NCBI GenBank assembly: GCA_018398585.1
Contig: JAGTTD010000014.1
Location: 20,645,387-20,709,386 of the forward strand
DNA: 64,000 bases
Source: Simmondsia chinensis
Taxonomy: Eukaryota > Streptophyta > Magnoliopsida > Caryophyllales > Simmondsiaceae
Direction of reading: 5' to 3'
Part shown: one piece after another, positions 1-12,060 of the stretch
Position numbering within the stretch: position 1 is the stretch's first letter
Layout: each line of letters starts with the position of its first letter
Made by a program: the position numbers and the translations under genes
Notes under the pieces: model-generated
Databases searched by the model: none
Told to the model about the DNA's origin: nothing
What the model saw: only the letters and a program-made list of their open reading frames with translations

Positions 1-643
1 ATGAAGGGAAAAGACATCTTTGAGCCCTCAATGGGGGATTATACCATCTCTGTTATTAGTGCACTATTTAGAAAGTTCCTCAGAACCCGTAGTTGGCCGA
101 GGAACCAAATTTGAAAGCCAATTCTGAGCCTAATTGCAGGGATTATAGGCAGCCACAACCAAGAGTCTTAAAGCCTAAGAATTCAATTGATGCATCTTAA
201 GTTTTCCAAATTAATTTTTAGTTACCAACTTCAGCTATGTTTTGATGTGTTCATGCCTTTAAATAATACTTGATCCTTATTTTGTTGAGGGATTTGTTAC
301 CTTCTGAGCTTTGTGCTCACTCTGTTGTTCCACAATTTCAGATAAGGCATAGTAAGCTGGATCAAGAAGTTCAAGAAACTTACTTTCTAAATGGTTGAAG
401 TGGTTACCACCTTTAAAGACTTTCGTTCATATTTTATAAGTTAGTAGTTAGGTTATATAGGAATATGTTTACTTTAGGAAGTCTTAGCTATTGTTTTAGC
501 TTTTGAACTCCAAGAACTGTATCGTGTGTTATCCGTTGTAATATTAAACATATTTAGAATAAAGTTTCTTGGTATTTCACCTACATTCCCTGGTTGGCTT
601 ATTTGTCATTGGCCCTTAGTTTGCTATGTTTGGGGTCGTGACA
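1..643 (+). repeat. 5' LTR of gypsy element A (3' part only)
   Basis: This stretch is repeated, with roughly one difference every ten bases by eye, at about 5976-6614, so the two form an LTR pair. The upstream part lies outside the window. The LTR ends in TGACA just before a primer-binding site, as expected for a plus-strand retroelement. The visible divergence suggests an old insertion, but I have not computed an age. Confidence 0.9.
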
Positions 644-646
644 AGA

Positions 647-658
647 TGGTATCAGAGC
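647..658 (+). promoter_or_regulatory. Primer-binding site of element A
   Basis: The sequence TGGTATCAGAGC is complementary to the 3' end of plant initiator methionine tRNA. It lies three bases after the LTR end. This site primes minus-strand DNA synthesis during reverse transcription. Confidence 0.92.
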
Positions 659-982
659 AAGTTTCAAGCCCAGTGGGTTTTGGGAACTTTACTTAGATTG
701 AATCCTTATTAGAGTTTACCTCACAACATCTTCGGATATATACATATCTTCTTCTAGTACTAAAGTTTTGTTTGTCAGGATGTCGAATTGTCCATCAAAC
801 CCTTCAGATGATAATGAGGATGTACCCATCCTTTAATATGCTTGAAGAAAATGGCCTAATCAAGCTGGAACAAATAGTAGTTGGAACCTTGGTGCTTCCT
901 TACCTAAAAATTTTGCGCAAAATTTTATTCAGCAATTGGCTATGCAATCGGCCTGCACGTCAACGGAGAAACCTCTAGAGAC

Positions 983-1800
983 GTGATGCACGAGGAAGGC
1001 ACTTCGAAAGCCCATAATGTTGTTCAAAGGTTCAAAAGCATGAATCCACCATCCTTTGCTGGTGATGGAGATCCTCAACAAGCCCTTGATTGGTTAAATG
1101 AGATAGAGGAGTACTTTGAAGTATTGGAATGCACTAACTCGCAAAAGGTCAATTTTAGTGCCTTTATGCTTCAAGATCGGGCATAGGATTGGTGGAAATT
1201 AACCAAAACACAACTTCCTGAAACAATGACATGGGAGAATTTGAAGGAACTTTATAATCCTGAGTTCTTCCTAGAACTGCTAAGAGAGCAAAAGGAGGTC
1301 GAATTCATAGATTTAAAACAAGGAGGCAACATGTCTTTAAATGATTATCTGAAGTGCTTCACCAAACTATCACCTTTTGCCGCCCATGTGGTCCCGAATG
1401 ACTACACTAATGCCAGAAATTTTGAAAGAGGACTAAGGCCTGATATCAAGCTTCGTGTATTACCTCTTCGACTGAAGACCTATCGAGATGTGGTTGATAC
1501 TGCTTTTGCGGTCGAGAGGGAACTCAAAGAAAACCAACAAGTTAGGGACTTAAAAAGGAAGGATCAAGTCAACACAATGTCGCAAGGAGACACGAGCTCC
1601 AAGAAAAGGAAAATGTTCTAGCTTCCAACAACAAGAATTCTTCCTAAAACCATAAATGTCATGTATGTTGCAGGTTCCATGCTAGAAATGAGTGTTGTCG
1701 AAAGACTAGGGCTTGCTTTATGTACGGTAGCACAGAACACCAGATTGCAAATTGCCCAGCTATGACAAATGGCACTAAAAGCAACCACAACAAGTAAAGT
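983..1800 (+). pseudogene. Broken gag of element A (capsid and zinc knuckle)
   Basis: The frame reads as a Ty3/gypsy capsid protein of the Tekay/Del type. It contains an N-terminal PPSFAGDGDP motif, then ALDWLNEIEEYF, and after an in-frame TAG near 1184 continues as DWWKLT through the rest of the capsid to 1621. A zinc knuckle follows at about 1690-1760, but its second cysteine is tyrosine (C-x2-Y-x4-H-x4-C). A functional Gag would form the virus-like particle and bind RNA. Stops and the lost zinc ligand make this copy dead. Confidence 0.8.
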
Positions 1801-1907
1801 ATGCAGAACTCTGAAGCAAAGAAGCCTCAAGTTCAACGTAGAGTCTTTGCTCAAAGTCAACAAGATGTGCAAGGCTCTAACTGTATGGTGATAGTACTTT
1901 ATATCTA

Positions 1908-3826
1908 TCCTCGCTTTATGCCCATGCATTGTTTGATTTTGGATCAGTACATGCCTTTGTGTTGCCTACACTGGCTCAAAAACTTGGCATAAATCCTGTG
2001 CACTTAGATACCAAAATATGTGTGGAAACACCAATGGGAGACTCTATGATCGCTAGACATGTATGTAGGGAGTGTAAAATTCGAATTGAAGATAGGATTC
2101 TACCAGCCAATCTAATTGTACTAGATATTCATGATTTTGATATTATTCTCGGCAAGGATTGGCTTACGACATATCATGTGACTGTTGATTGTTTCACAAA
2201 GAAGGTGACATTTTGCGTACCAGGCCAAAATGAGTTTGCATTCCAAGGTAGTAGCCGCCAAAGTTCTCTGCCCACAATATCCGCTTTACAAGCTGGTGGA
2301 CTTATGAAGAAAGAATTTAAAGGATATATGTCTTCTGTTAGAGAAATCGCCAAAGAGAGTCCAAGGTTAGAGGATATCACTGTTGTTGAAGACTTCCCAG
2401 ATGTATTTCCAGAAGAAATTCCTAGCTTGTCTCCCGATAGAGAGATAGACTTCTCTATTGACCTTGTGCCAGTGATTGCACCTATTTCTAAGACTCCATA
2501 TCTGATGGCCCCTGCTGAATTAAAGGAATTGAAGATACAGTTACAAGAACTGTTGGACAAACGATTCATTCGTCCAAGTGTATCTCTCTAGGGTGCACCT
2601 ATTCAATTTGTGAAAAAGATAGATGATAGTATGAGGCTCTTTATAGATTATCGACAGTTAAACAAAGTGATGGTAAGGAATAAGTACCCCCTCCCATGGA
2701 TTGATGATTTATTTGACTAGTTGCAAGGTTCTAAGGTCTTTTCCAAAATTGATCTTCGATCAGGATATCACCATCTCAAAATCAAGGAAGAGGGCATACC
2801 TAAAACAGTATTTAGGACACGATATGGGCACTATGAGTTTTTAGTGTTACCATTTGGATTGACTAATGCACCTATTGTGTTTATGGACTTGATTAACAGC
2901 GTTTTCAAGCACTATTTAGATCAGTTTGTGGTAGTAATCATTGACGACATTCTGGTGTACTCGAAAAATCATGAAGAGCATGAGAATCACTTAAAGATTG
3001 TCCTTGAAACACTTCGAGAAAATCAACTCTATGCCAAGTTCAAAAAGTGTGAGTTTTGGCTAGAGAAGGTAGCGTTTTTAGGTCATGTCATATCAAGCAA
3101 TGAACTTCTAGTAGATCCACAAAAAGTTGAGGCTATCATTAACTGGGCTAGACCTGCTAATGTGATTGAGGTTCGTAGCTTCTTTGGTTTGGTTGGATAC
3201 CACCGTAAATTTGTGGAAGGATTTTCTAAGATTGCATCTCCCCTGACTCAATTGAGGCGAAAGAATTGTAAATTCGAATGGAATGAGGAGTGTGAAAAGA
3301 GCTTCCTACAGCTCAAGCAATGCCTTGTTTCTGCTCCTATCTTAACAATTCCTTCTGGCAATGAGGGACTTGCGATATACTACAATGCTTCGAGGAGAGG
3401 ACTCGGATGTGTCTTGATGCAACACGACAAAGTTATTGCATATGCCTCCCGTCAACTGAAGTCCTATGAGCAAACTACCCAACTCATGACTTAGAACTTG
3501 CTGTTATAATTTACGTGCTCAAAATTTGTAGACATTACTTGTATGGGATTTCATGTAATGTTTTTACTGATCACAAAAGTTTTAAGTACATTTTCTGCCA
3601 AAGGGAATTGAATCTAAGGCAACGTCGGTGGCTAGAACTGCTAAAGGATTATGACCTCACCATTTATTATCACCCAGGAAAAGCAAATATGATCGCGGAT
3701 GCCCTGAGTAGGGAAAATGTGGAACATATGGCCTTTCTGTTGACAAAGCAAAAGTGCATCCTTGAAGACCTGCAAAGGATGGATATTGAAGTCAAAGGGT
3801 GGAACAATTCAAGCCCTCTTACTTAG
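1908..3826 (+). pseudogene. Broken pol of element A: protease, reverse transcriptase, RNase H
   Basis: The protease is recognisable at about 1915-2190, but its active-site triad reads DFG instead of DSG. The reverse transcriptase runs from about 2440 to 3200 and has the PFGLTNAP motif and the catalytic [11 protein letters not shown] box near 2940. RNase H follows ([15 protein letters not shown], then [11 protein letters not shown], then [14 protein letters not shown], ending at 3826). In-frame stops at 2590, 2719 and about 3494 break the frame. The first two stand where the family has W (SPWGAP) and Q (DQLQGS). Order and motifs match Ty3/gypsy; the enzyme cannot be made in full. Confidence 0.88.
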
Positions 3827-3847
3827 CTAAAAGTTCAGCCAACCCTA

Positions 3848-5215
3848 ATGGAACGGATCAAAAATGCCCAAAAGGTTGAAGCTCAATTGTGCAAAATCTG
3901 CGATAATATGGAACGCGGTCATGAAGATGATTCCCTAAGATTTGGGGAACGAAGGCTATGTATTCCTAATGATTCTCATTTGAAGAAGGAATTACTAGAA
4001 GAGGCTCACAGCTCGAATTATTCCGTGCATCCTGGCATAATAAAAATGTATCTTAACCTTCGTGAAAGATACTGGTGGAACAATATGAAACGGGACATTT
4101 CTCAATTTGTGGCTTAATGCTTGACATGTCAGAGAACATCAGAAGCAAGCAGGTGAGCTTCAACCATTGCATATACCAGAATTGAAATGGGAAAATATTG
4201 TAATGGATTTCGTAATCGAGCTCCTAAGAACAACAGGGGGCATAATGCAGTTTGGGTAATTGATGATACTTTTTACCCATAAAGATCACCTACAACCTGG
4301 ACAAACTTTCCAGGTTATACCTGCATGAGATTGTCCGATTGCATGGTGTTCCAATATCTATCGCTTCTGATTGTTTCCCTTATTTTGTCTCACAATTTTG
4401 GTAAACTCTACAGCGGGCATTAGGTACAAAACTTGCATTCAATACTGCCTTTCACCCTCAAACAGATGGGATATCTAAAAGGATAATTTAAGTGTTGGAG
4501 GATATACTTAGAGCATGTGTTTTGGTTTAGCAGGAAGCTGGGATGATCATTTGCCACTAATTGAGTTCTCTTACAACAATAGCTACCACTCCAGCATTGG
4601 AATGGCTCCTTATGAAACATTAAGCTGTGTATTGGGACGACATAGGAGATAGGAAACTTTTAGGTCCTAAAATCCGACAAATTACAGTAGAGAAGATTTA
4701 GTTAGTTAAAGAAAGACTTCGAACGACTCAATGCTGTCAGAAAAGTTATGCAGATGTTCGAAGAAGACCATTGAATTTTGAAGTAGGGGACCATATCTTC
4801 TCAAAAGTGTCTCCAACTAAAGGTGTAATGAGATTTGGCAAAAGAGGAAATTTAAGCCCAAGGTACATTAGTCCCTTTAAAATTCTTGAGAAAGTGGGTG
4901 AAGTAGCTTATAAAGTAGCACTACCACCATCTTTATCTGGAGTGCATAACGTTTCCATGTGTCCATGTTACCGAAATATGTGCCTGATCCAAACAATGTA
5001 CTACAGCATAATCCTTTGCCAACAAGAGGTGATTTCTCTATGAAGAGCACCCGGTAAAAATCATTGAACAAAAGGAGCAAGTAGTAAGGTCTCAAACCCT
5101 AAGCCTAATAAAGGTTCTTTAGAGTAATCACAGTGAAGCTGAAGCCACTTAGGAACGTGAAGATGAAATGCACACAAAATATCCTTCTCTATTTGATGCT
5201 ACAGGTACATAAGTT
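3848..5215 (+). pseudogene. Broken integrase and chromodomain of element A
   Basis: The integrase zinc-binding part is visible at 3990-4130 (HSSNYSVHPG, YWWNNMKRD, then CLTC). The catalytic core between 4130 and 4750 is badly decayed, although fragments such as HPQTDG remain. The C-terminal GPY/F-like module lies at 4771-4960 (SPRYISPFKILEKVGEVAY). From about 5040 to 5205 comes a chromodomain-like tail (HPVKIIEQ, then KVL-stop-SNH, then AT-stop-ERED), with TAG at both positions where Tekay chromodomains have tryptophan. Chromodomains of chromoviruses are thought to direct integration to particular chromatin. This one is not functional. Confidence 0.8.
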
Positions 5216-5237
5216 TTGAGTACGAAACTTCTTTTAT

Positions 5238-5248
5238 GGAAGGAAGAA
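5238..5248 (+). promoter_or_regulatory. Polypurine tract of element A
   Basis: The all-purine run GGAAGGAAGAA lies directly before the TGTAAG start of the 3' LTR. It is the usual primer for plus-strand synthesis, and it fixes the LTR boundary. Confidence 0.85.
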
Positions 5249-6614
5249 TGTAAGAAATTTAAGTTTCTTTTAGACATAAGTATTGGCCACACAAATTACC
5301 AATAAACTATAAGCGATTGTTAAAATTTCAGCTAAATAAGCATTCAATTTCTAAACAAAAGGAAATTTCCTTCTTGTAAAAGGATGGCCCCTAAATGTTA
5401 GCCAAGCATTCTCCTTGAAGACCAAACATTCTCCTTGGTGACCGATCATACTTTTTTATGACCAAGCCCTCTCCATGTTGACCAAGCAAAAACTTTTCTA
5501 AAAATCAGCCACCAACCTTGGAGAATCAACCTTTTGCTCCCTTAGACCCCTATAAATACCCCATTGCATTCCCTTTCCAAAGCATCCAAAAATAAAACCA
5601 AGCAAATATAAGAGAAAGAGAGGAAACAGAGGGAGAACTTTGCTTGGGATTTAAAATTTAAATAAAAAAAAAATTTTCTTCTTCTAGTAAGTAAATTATT
5701 CATTAGCTTTTCCGTCTTTTGTTAAAGCTTTTAAGTTTTGATGTGTTAATACCATCTTAAACTCTCAAAATACTTGTTTTGTGTACCACATGTTCACTTT
5801 CTAGGTGTCTGAAATTAAAAAGGGGATCAACATCTTTGACTGAGTTTGTGAAATATGGAATTTGGGCTATGTTATAATGCTTTGATTTATAGAATTTTTG
5901 AAAATGTGATTTGATTCATGTTCTATGATATGAAATATATTTCTTATGCTATGTTTGTGGGTTGTACCCTACTATGATGGGGAAAGACATCTTTGAGCCC
6001 TCGATGGGGGATTATACCATCTTTGTTGTCCGTGCACTATTTGGAACGTTCCTTAGAACCAGTAGTTGGCCAGGGACCCAATTTTGATAGCCAATTCAGA
6101 GCCCAATTACAGGGATTATATGCAGCCACAACCAAGAGGCTTAAAGCCTAAGAATTCAGTTGATGCATCTTAAGTTTTCCAAATTAATTTTTGGTAAACA
6201 ATTTCTGCTATGTTTTTATGTGTTCATGTCTTTAAATAATGCTAGATCTTTATTTTGTTAACGGATTTGTTACTTGCTAAGCTTTATGCTCACCCGGTTG
6301 TTCAACAATATTAGATAAGGCATAGTAAGCTGGATCGAGAAGTTCAAAAAACTTACTTTGTACGTGGTTGAAGTGGTTACCACCTTAACAGACTCTCGTT
6401 TATGTCTTATAAGTTAGCAGTTTGGTTATATTGGAATATGTTTACTTTAGGAAGTCTATGTTGTTGTTTTGGGTTTTGAACTCCAAGAATTGTATCGTGT
6501 GTTATCTGTTGTAATATTAAACATATTTAGGATAAAGTCTCTTGGTATTTCACCTACATTCCCTGTTGGCTTATAAGTCATTGGTCGTTGGTTTGCTATG
6601 TTTGGGGTTGTGAC
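5249..6614 (+). repeat. 3' LTR of gypsy element A
   Basis: This LTR of 1,366 bp starts TGTAAG after the polypurine tract and ends GTGACA. Its last 640 bp match the window start. A TATA-like CTATAAATACC lies near 5550. The base after the end lies inside the RNase H region of element B, so A inserted into B. The five bases after the LTR are AGCAT; the partner copy would lie left of the window. Confidence 0.9.
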
Positions 6615-7811
6615 AAGCATAGCTAAAACTGGAGCTCCCCATATTGCAGACTTTAAGGCCTCAAATGCAGCTTGGGCTTTCTGTGACCACTTGAATGAGT
6701 CTTTCTTCAGTAAATTAGTTAAAGGTTTGGCTATGGAACTATAACCAGCAACAAACTTCCAGTAATAACCAGTCAAGCCTAAAAAACCCCGCAATTGCTT
6801 GAAAATCACTGGCTTAGGCCACTCTTTCATTGCTTAAACCTGAGAGGGATCAGTAGAGACTCCTTCCTGAGAAATAAGATGGCCCAAATACTCCAATTGG
6901 GTCTGTGCAAAAGAACATTTAGCAATTTTTGCATATAGCTTATGCTTGCGCATGGTTAAGAAGACTTCCCTTAGATGCATCAAATGGTCTTCAAGTGAAG
7001 AGCTATAGATTAGAATATCATCAAAGAAAACCAATACAAATTTCCTTAAGAACTTCTTGAGGACATCGTTCATCACTGCTTGAAATGTAGCCGGAGCATT
7101 AGTTAAGCCAAAAGGCATAACCACGAACTCAAAGTGGCCATGATCTGTCCTGAAGGTAGTCTTGTACACATCTTGCTCCAATACTCTGATTTGATGATAC
7201 CCTTGCCTCAGATCAAGCTTGGAAAAGATACTAGCCCCATGTAGCTCATCCAACAGATCATCTATGACAGGAATTGGGAACTGGTCTTTCACCGTCAAGG
7301 AATTAAGCTGCCGGTATTATACACACACCCTAACTGTGCCATCTTTCTTCTTAACCAGAATGACTGGTGAAGCAAATGGGCTATGACTTTGCCTCACATA
7401 GCATGTCTTGAGCAGCTCATGTACCTGCCTCTCGATCTCAATCTTCTAAGCATGGGGATACTTGTAAGGCCTTAGCTTAACAGGCTCAGAATTAGGCTTT
7501 AGTGGAATAGCATGGTCCAAATGTTTCTTAGGGGGTAATGCCTTTGGTTTTTCAAACAAGTCCTCAAACTCTTCAATCAAAGCTCCAACTTCAGGCTGAA
7601 GAATGTCTCCCAGTTCAGTAGGAGAAATAGCAAACAATTGTCCTACCCAATGGTAAGCACTCTTCTTGAATCCTCCTTTTATCTTCTTGCCCCTGATTTC
7701 TTGCAACTGAGCTTGATCTGTCATTCCTTGTAAGACAACTTTGGAGCCTTGAATCTCAAATGACGCAGTCAATTTTGCAAAATCAAACATCACAGGGCTA
7801 AAGGATCTCAT
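6615..7811 (-). pseudogene. Broken pol of element B: RT and start of RNase H
   Basis: Read on the minus strand, 7811-7446 covers the end of the protease region up to the start of RT (DHAIPLKPNSEPVKLRPY). The stretch 7440-6834 is RT with [25 protein letters not shown] and the catalytic [10 protein letters not shown]. The stretch 6830-6616 is the start of the RT/RNase H connection ([18 protein letters not shown], then [14 protein letters not shown]). Stops occur near 7443, 7317 and 6833. The frame stops abruptly at 6614 because element A is inserted here; the rest of RNase H, integrase and the 3' LTR should lie left of the window. Confidence 0.88.
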
Positions 7812-8340
7812 CTATTCTACCCCCAAAATCATGTCACATTCACCCAAAGGTAAAATTCTGAAATCACAATCAAACTTGCGGTCTTGTATAGTCCACTAAT
7901 ACCCTGGCACTTGTTCTGAGTCAAAATGGACTTCCCATCAGCAGCAGTCACAGATAAGGGATGAGTTTTGATTACTTCATGTCCTACTTTCTTCACCACT
8001 TTGGGATCAATGAAGCTATGGGTGCTTCCACTGTTAACCAAGATGATCAAGGACCTCTTGCCTGCCTTTCGTTGATCATAATCATATTGTGAGCTCCACT
8101 GCCTATCAAAGCCTTCACTGAAATCTCAGCTTCATCCTCAATCAATTCATCTTGTGATTTAAGATCTGAACTATCATCCTCAGCTTCAGATTCACCACTT
8201 TCAACATGTTCTTCAGTAATGATTCTATGAGCAAACACGAGGAATTTTGGATTTCACTTGTGTCCAAACTGATATGGTTGATTGCACTTGAAGCAAAGCC
8301 TTAGAGCTCCCTTTTCGTGCAACTGATTGGATTTGGATCC
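7812..8340 (-). pseudogene. Element B protease and zinc-knuckle region
   Basis: A CFKC...GHKC zinc knuckle lies near 8300-8250, followed by an acidic linker (8238-8100) and the retropepsin region (8060-7829). The active-site motif reads ILVNSGSTHSFID, with asparagine (AAC) where the catalytic aspartate should be. Frame breaks near 8240 and 8050 and stops near 7900 and 7815 show decay. A working protease would cleave the Gag-Pol polyprotein. Confidence 0.75.
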
Positions 8341-8355
8341 AATAGATTTCTTCAG

Positions 8356-9629
8356 CTATTTGGAACCACTACCTCTATACCTTGACCCATCATTAGAAGC
8401 AAGAACCAATGCTTCATAGAGCTTGGCCCTAGCATAAGCCTTGAACAATGTTTTAGGACCCACTGCCTTAACAAGATTCTTAATTTTGGGCTTCAAACCA
8501 CTTATGAAACTCGAGACATAATATGCCTCAATAGCTTGAGGATATGCAATTATCATGCCAGCCCTAAGGGTCTCAAACCTTGTCATATACTCCTTCATAG
8601 ATGTTTCTTATATCACCTTATTAAACTTATCAACCATGTCACTAGAATCTTCATCACCATATCGCTCACAAAGTTCTTTCACAAAATCAGCCCACGATAG
8701 GGTAGGATTGCTTTTCAACAGACTATAAACCCATACCTCATGATCTCCAAGAAGGTAAACAGTTGCTATCTGCACCTTTTCAGCATCATCAATATGATAG
8801 AAATGAAAATAATGATCACATCTTCTCAACCATGAATGAGGTTGCTTTCCATCAAAGGATCAATCTAAACTCTTAGCTATCTGTAACCATTACTTCTATT
8901 ATTGGATGAAGCATCTTTGCACCTTGAACGTTGTTGATGCCACTGATCAGGTGGCCGATCCAACTATTCCACATTAAGACTGGCAGTTCTGAAATGACCT
9001 GATTGATCAGGTGTATGATCGCTTTGTCCTAGATTCAAACTTGCAGATCATGAGTGAGCTTGGTTAAGTGACTGATCCTGTGCTCTGGCAGTTACCTCAA
9101 CTTCTTGAGTTCGATCTTGAACTCTAACTTTGACTGCTGGAGCTGGATCTTGAAATCTAATTGTCACATTAGGCCTTTGATGATTCACTTCATCAGGTGG
9201 CCTCATCTGTTGATTAATAGGAAACATGCTAGCGGGTAGCAGAGGTTCTGGAATAGGAGGCGCATTCTGTCCCCTTAATTGATTGTGTATCTCAGCAAAT
9301 TTCTCTTCAAACCTCTATAATTATTGACTCAATCGATCAGCAATCTTTTCTTTAAACTCTTGTGCTTGCAAATTGATTAGATCAGCAATCTTTTTCTTAA
9401 CTCGCTGAGAATGTTGAGCAAATCGTTCATCATATTTTTTATCCAGTTCTCGCACCAATTCAGCTCGTGTTTGTTGCACTTGCATGAACATTTCTTTCAT
9501 TTGCAAGCTGAATTGAGGAGTTGTAGGAACTTCCTGATTGGTTGCAGCAATAGCACCAACAACCTCAGCATAGAATGCACTTGCTACAGCCTTTGCAGCA
9601 CCTGACCTTGTTGCAACACCTCCTGCCAT
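8356..9629 (-). pseudogene. Broken gag of element B
   Basis: The frame starts with MAGGVATRSGAA at 9629, an N-terminus shared in outline with elements C and D (M-x-GGV/NGV-x-TRSG). A coiled, charged segment follows (9550-9321). After a proline- and glutamine-rich stretch with stops (9320-8900) comes the capsid: RRCDHYFHFYHIDD, WVYSLLKSNPTLSWADFVKELCERYG, then EYMTRFETLR and YVSSFISGLKPKIKNLVKA. It is clearly the capsid of a gypsy element, interrupted by stops near 9318, 8870 and 8605. Confidence 0.8.
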
Positions 9630-9740
9630 AATTCTTAATTCTTGAAACGTAGTACAGAGAATTTAATACCAAAACAACCTGATCAAAGTGTATACAATCA
9701 ATTTGAAGCAATCAACTTAATCGATAGCATACAACAAGTC

Positions 9741-9752
9741 TCTGATACCAAT
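9741..9752 (-). promoter_or_regulatory. Primer-binding site of element B
   Basis: The plus strand reads TCTGATACCAAT. Its complement, TTGGTATCAGA, matches initiator tRNA-Met. It sits between the gag leader and the LTR at 9753. Confidence 0.85.
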
Positions 9753-10149
9753 TACTAAACCTCTGGATGAACTAGAGATTAACCTTGTGAAACAAATAGT
9801 GTAGATGAGAAGGGAAGTGAAGGTGATGAGAAAAATAGAGAGAATTAGATTAGAGAGAGAAAATATCTCAAAGAGATGATTGTAAATTTTTATTGAATGA
9901 ATGAAAATTACACTTAAGCCCACTCATATACTAAATCTAGATACAATGTAAAAGGACAAGCTAAAACTGACTTACTAGTGCTTCAGCCGCCACAATTGAC
10001 CTTACTTGAGCCTATACAACCGACTAAACTAACTCTAAAGCCCATTGGTGCCAACACACTAATTCAAACATTACAATTAAGCTTATTACAACGCAACATT
10101 GAATTAAAGCTAATACATTGACTAACATAACAACAGCAAGATCATAACA
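9753..10149 (-). repeat. 5' LTR of gypsy element B
   Basis: This LTR of about 397 bp lies next to the primer site. On the plus strand it ends CATAACA at 10149, that is, TGTTATG at its 5' end on the minus strand. Its other terminus reads TACTAA rather than TG, probably a mutation. The first 30 bases can form a hairpin (arms near TAAACCTCTGG and CTAGAGATTAA, with wobble pairs). The LTR interrupts a copia reverse-transcriptase frame, so B inserted there. Confidence 0.8.
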
Positions 10150-10985
10150 TATCGTTAGCAAGTGATCCATATAGATAAGCCATCACCACATCCATAAGAC
10201 ACTTTTGGAGTCTTTCAAAGATTGCCGGACTTATTAAGAATCTAAATGAAATTACGTCCATTAATGGTGAATATGTCTCTTCATAATTAATTCCTGGCCT
10301 CCATAAGAGATCTCGGGCTACAAGTCGTGCTTTATATCTAATCACCTCATTCTTTTCATTTATTGTCCTCACAAATACCCACTTGTAGCCTATAGGTTTT
10401 GTATTTTCAGACATTTTGACCAAAGGTCCTAACACTACATGTTTCGTAAGTGAATTTAATTTTGCTTGAATTACTTCTCTCCATTTAAGCCAATTATTTC
10501 TTCTTTGGCATTCTTGAACATATTTAGGTTCAAGATCATCAACTTCTGTGGTCAAATTAGTAGCCACGGTATATGTGAATACTTGATCAATAATCGTCTT
10601 ATGTCAATTCCATCGTATGCCGGTAATAGCATAGTTCTTCAAGATTTTCTTATTCACAATAGTTTCATCATTTTACAATTTCATGCTTTTCCGGCTTTAA
10701 TTTTTCTCCCCCTAATTCTTGAAACATTGTCTCAGTAAATTTACAATCTACAAACCGTGCAGCAGAAATATCTCCCACTAATGGTTCAAGATATTTTATA
10801 ATTGATGGGGAAACAAATGCAACATAAATTCCCAGTCTCCTTTATGGTCCCGTCTTTATATGCTGGAGTAGAGCAATTAAAATATACACAGTGCCGTTAA
10901 AAATTTATTGATGGGATATCTTTAAATCTTGACCAGAAAATAGTTGTAATGGGGAGTATATATGATAAGCAATTGGCCTAGCACA
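10150..10985 (-). pseudogene. Ty1/copia pol fragment (integrase end to RT)
   Basis: The minus strand from about 10985 reads as the C-terminal part of a copia integrase (RRLGIYVAFVSPSIIKYLEPL, then ISAARFVDC), with stops. From 10567 to 10150 it is the start of the copia reverse transcriptase: YKWVFVRTINEKNEVIRYKARLVA, PGINYEETYSPLMD and AYLYGSLANDM. The frame ends exactly at the LTR of element B. Order and motifs are typical of copia elements. The fragment has several stops and no visible LTR of its own. Confidence 0.85.
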
Positions 10986-11763
10986 AATTAGAGTTGCAAA
11001 ATGTAATAAAAGAGGTCACTTTTATCTACCTTGCTCTAGGCACTTATTAACCACCAACTCAAGATGAAGAGGCACAAGCTAGTGACGTATGAACATAAAT
11101 GACAACTCAATAGTAAAAAGCCTTCAAAATGTGGCAGTCTGAACAAAAAGCTAGTAATGAGATAAACTAATTCAATCTTTGCAATGAATTGCTTCAATAT
11201 AGTCTTAGACCTTCTTATAGTCCACTTTCAATTCTTGTTGTAGCCTATTCAATTTAGCAATAGGTGTTGTTCAGCAATAAGTGTTGTGATAAGAAGATAT
11301 TGAGGGCTGGTCGTTACTAAGTCGCTCATTAGACATAAGTGCTTCAAAAGTTAGCATAGTCTATATGATAAATCACATCCTTAGGGTAATATTCCAGTGT
11401 AGAGTGTATTGTATGAATACTGCTAATCACTATTTGTGCGATTGTTTATTTATAACCATTAAGCAAGAGCCATACGAAGTTCATCAGTGCATAGATGAAT
11501 GCCAGAGTTAAACCAATTATAGCCAAAGACATCCTTTAAGAATGATATATCATACGCTTGATTCACTTCTGACTTGGCATGTAACAACACTCAAGGAGTT
11601 TTAATTCTAGAACCCTGTCTTGACTCTGATATATGTCCTCGATATGCTCATCGTCAAACAAGAATAATACCTTGTGTGGTTTTACAATTTCGATTATGCT
11701 TGCTACCTTGACTTTATCCAGGTATTCTAAACATGACACTTAAAATTCACAAAGTGCGTACGT
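10986..11763. other. Unassigned AT-rich stretch
   Basis: I see no open frame, known TE domain or repeat here. It may belong to the internal region of element K or to copia sequence too decayed to read. Confidence 0.4.
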
Positions 11764-12060
11764 ATTGCCATGGTCCGCCTTGGTCCAATCACCCGCAGCT
11801 GGTGTAACATTCATCACCATTTTCCACTCTGGAGCAATCACCCACAATGGGTGCAACATTCATCACCATGGTCCGCCCTAGTGCAATCACTAGCAACGGG
11901 TGCAACATTCATCACCATGGTCTGCCCTGGTGCAATCACCCACAACAGGTGCAACATTCCTCACCATGGTTCGCCCTGGTGCAATCACCCGCCACGGGTG
12001 CAACATTCCTCACCGTGGTCTACCTTAGCGTAACCACCTGCATTGAGCGCAACACCCCTC
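11764..12060. repeat. Minisatellite with 49-bp unit (about 6 copies)
   Basis: Each unit contains ATCACCATGGTCCGCCCTGG, then TGCAATCACC, then GGGTGCAACATTC. By direct count the central units are 49 bp long, and the outer ones are more diverged. The array lies upstream of a polypurine tract and LTR of Tat type (12781 onward), where Tat-lineage elements often carry variable tandem repeats. The open frames across it come from the periodicity and are not genes. Confidence 0.85.

Noticed and set aside
641..660. tRNA gene at the TGGTATCAGAGC sites
   Set aside because: Only the primer-site complement of a tRNA 3' end is present, without any cloverleaf.
6456..6830. Minus-strand open frame of 124 codons
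   Set aside because: It is a chimera: pol of element B runs into the 3' LTR of element A at 6614.
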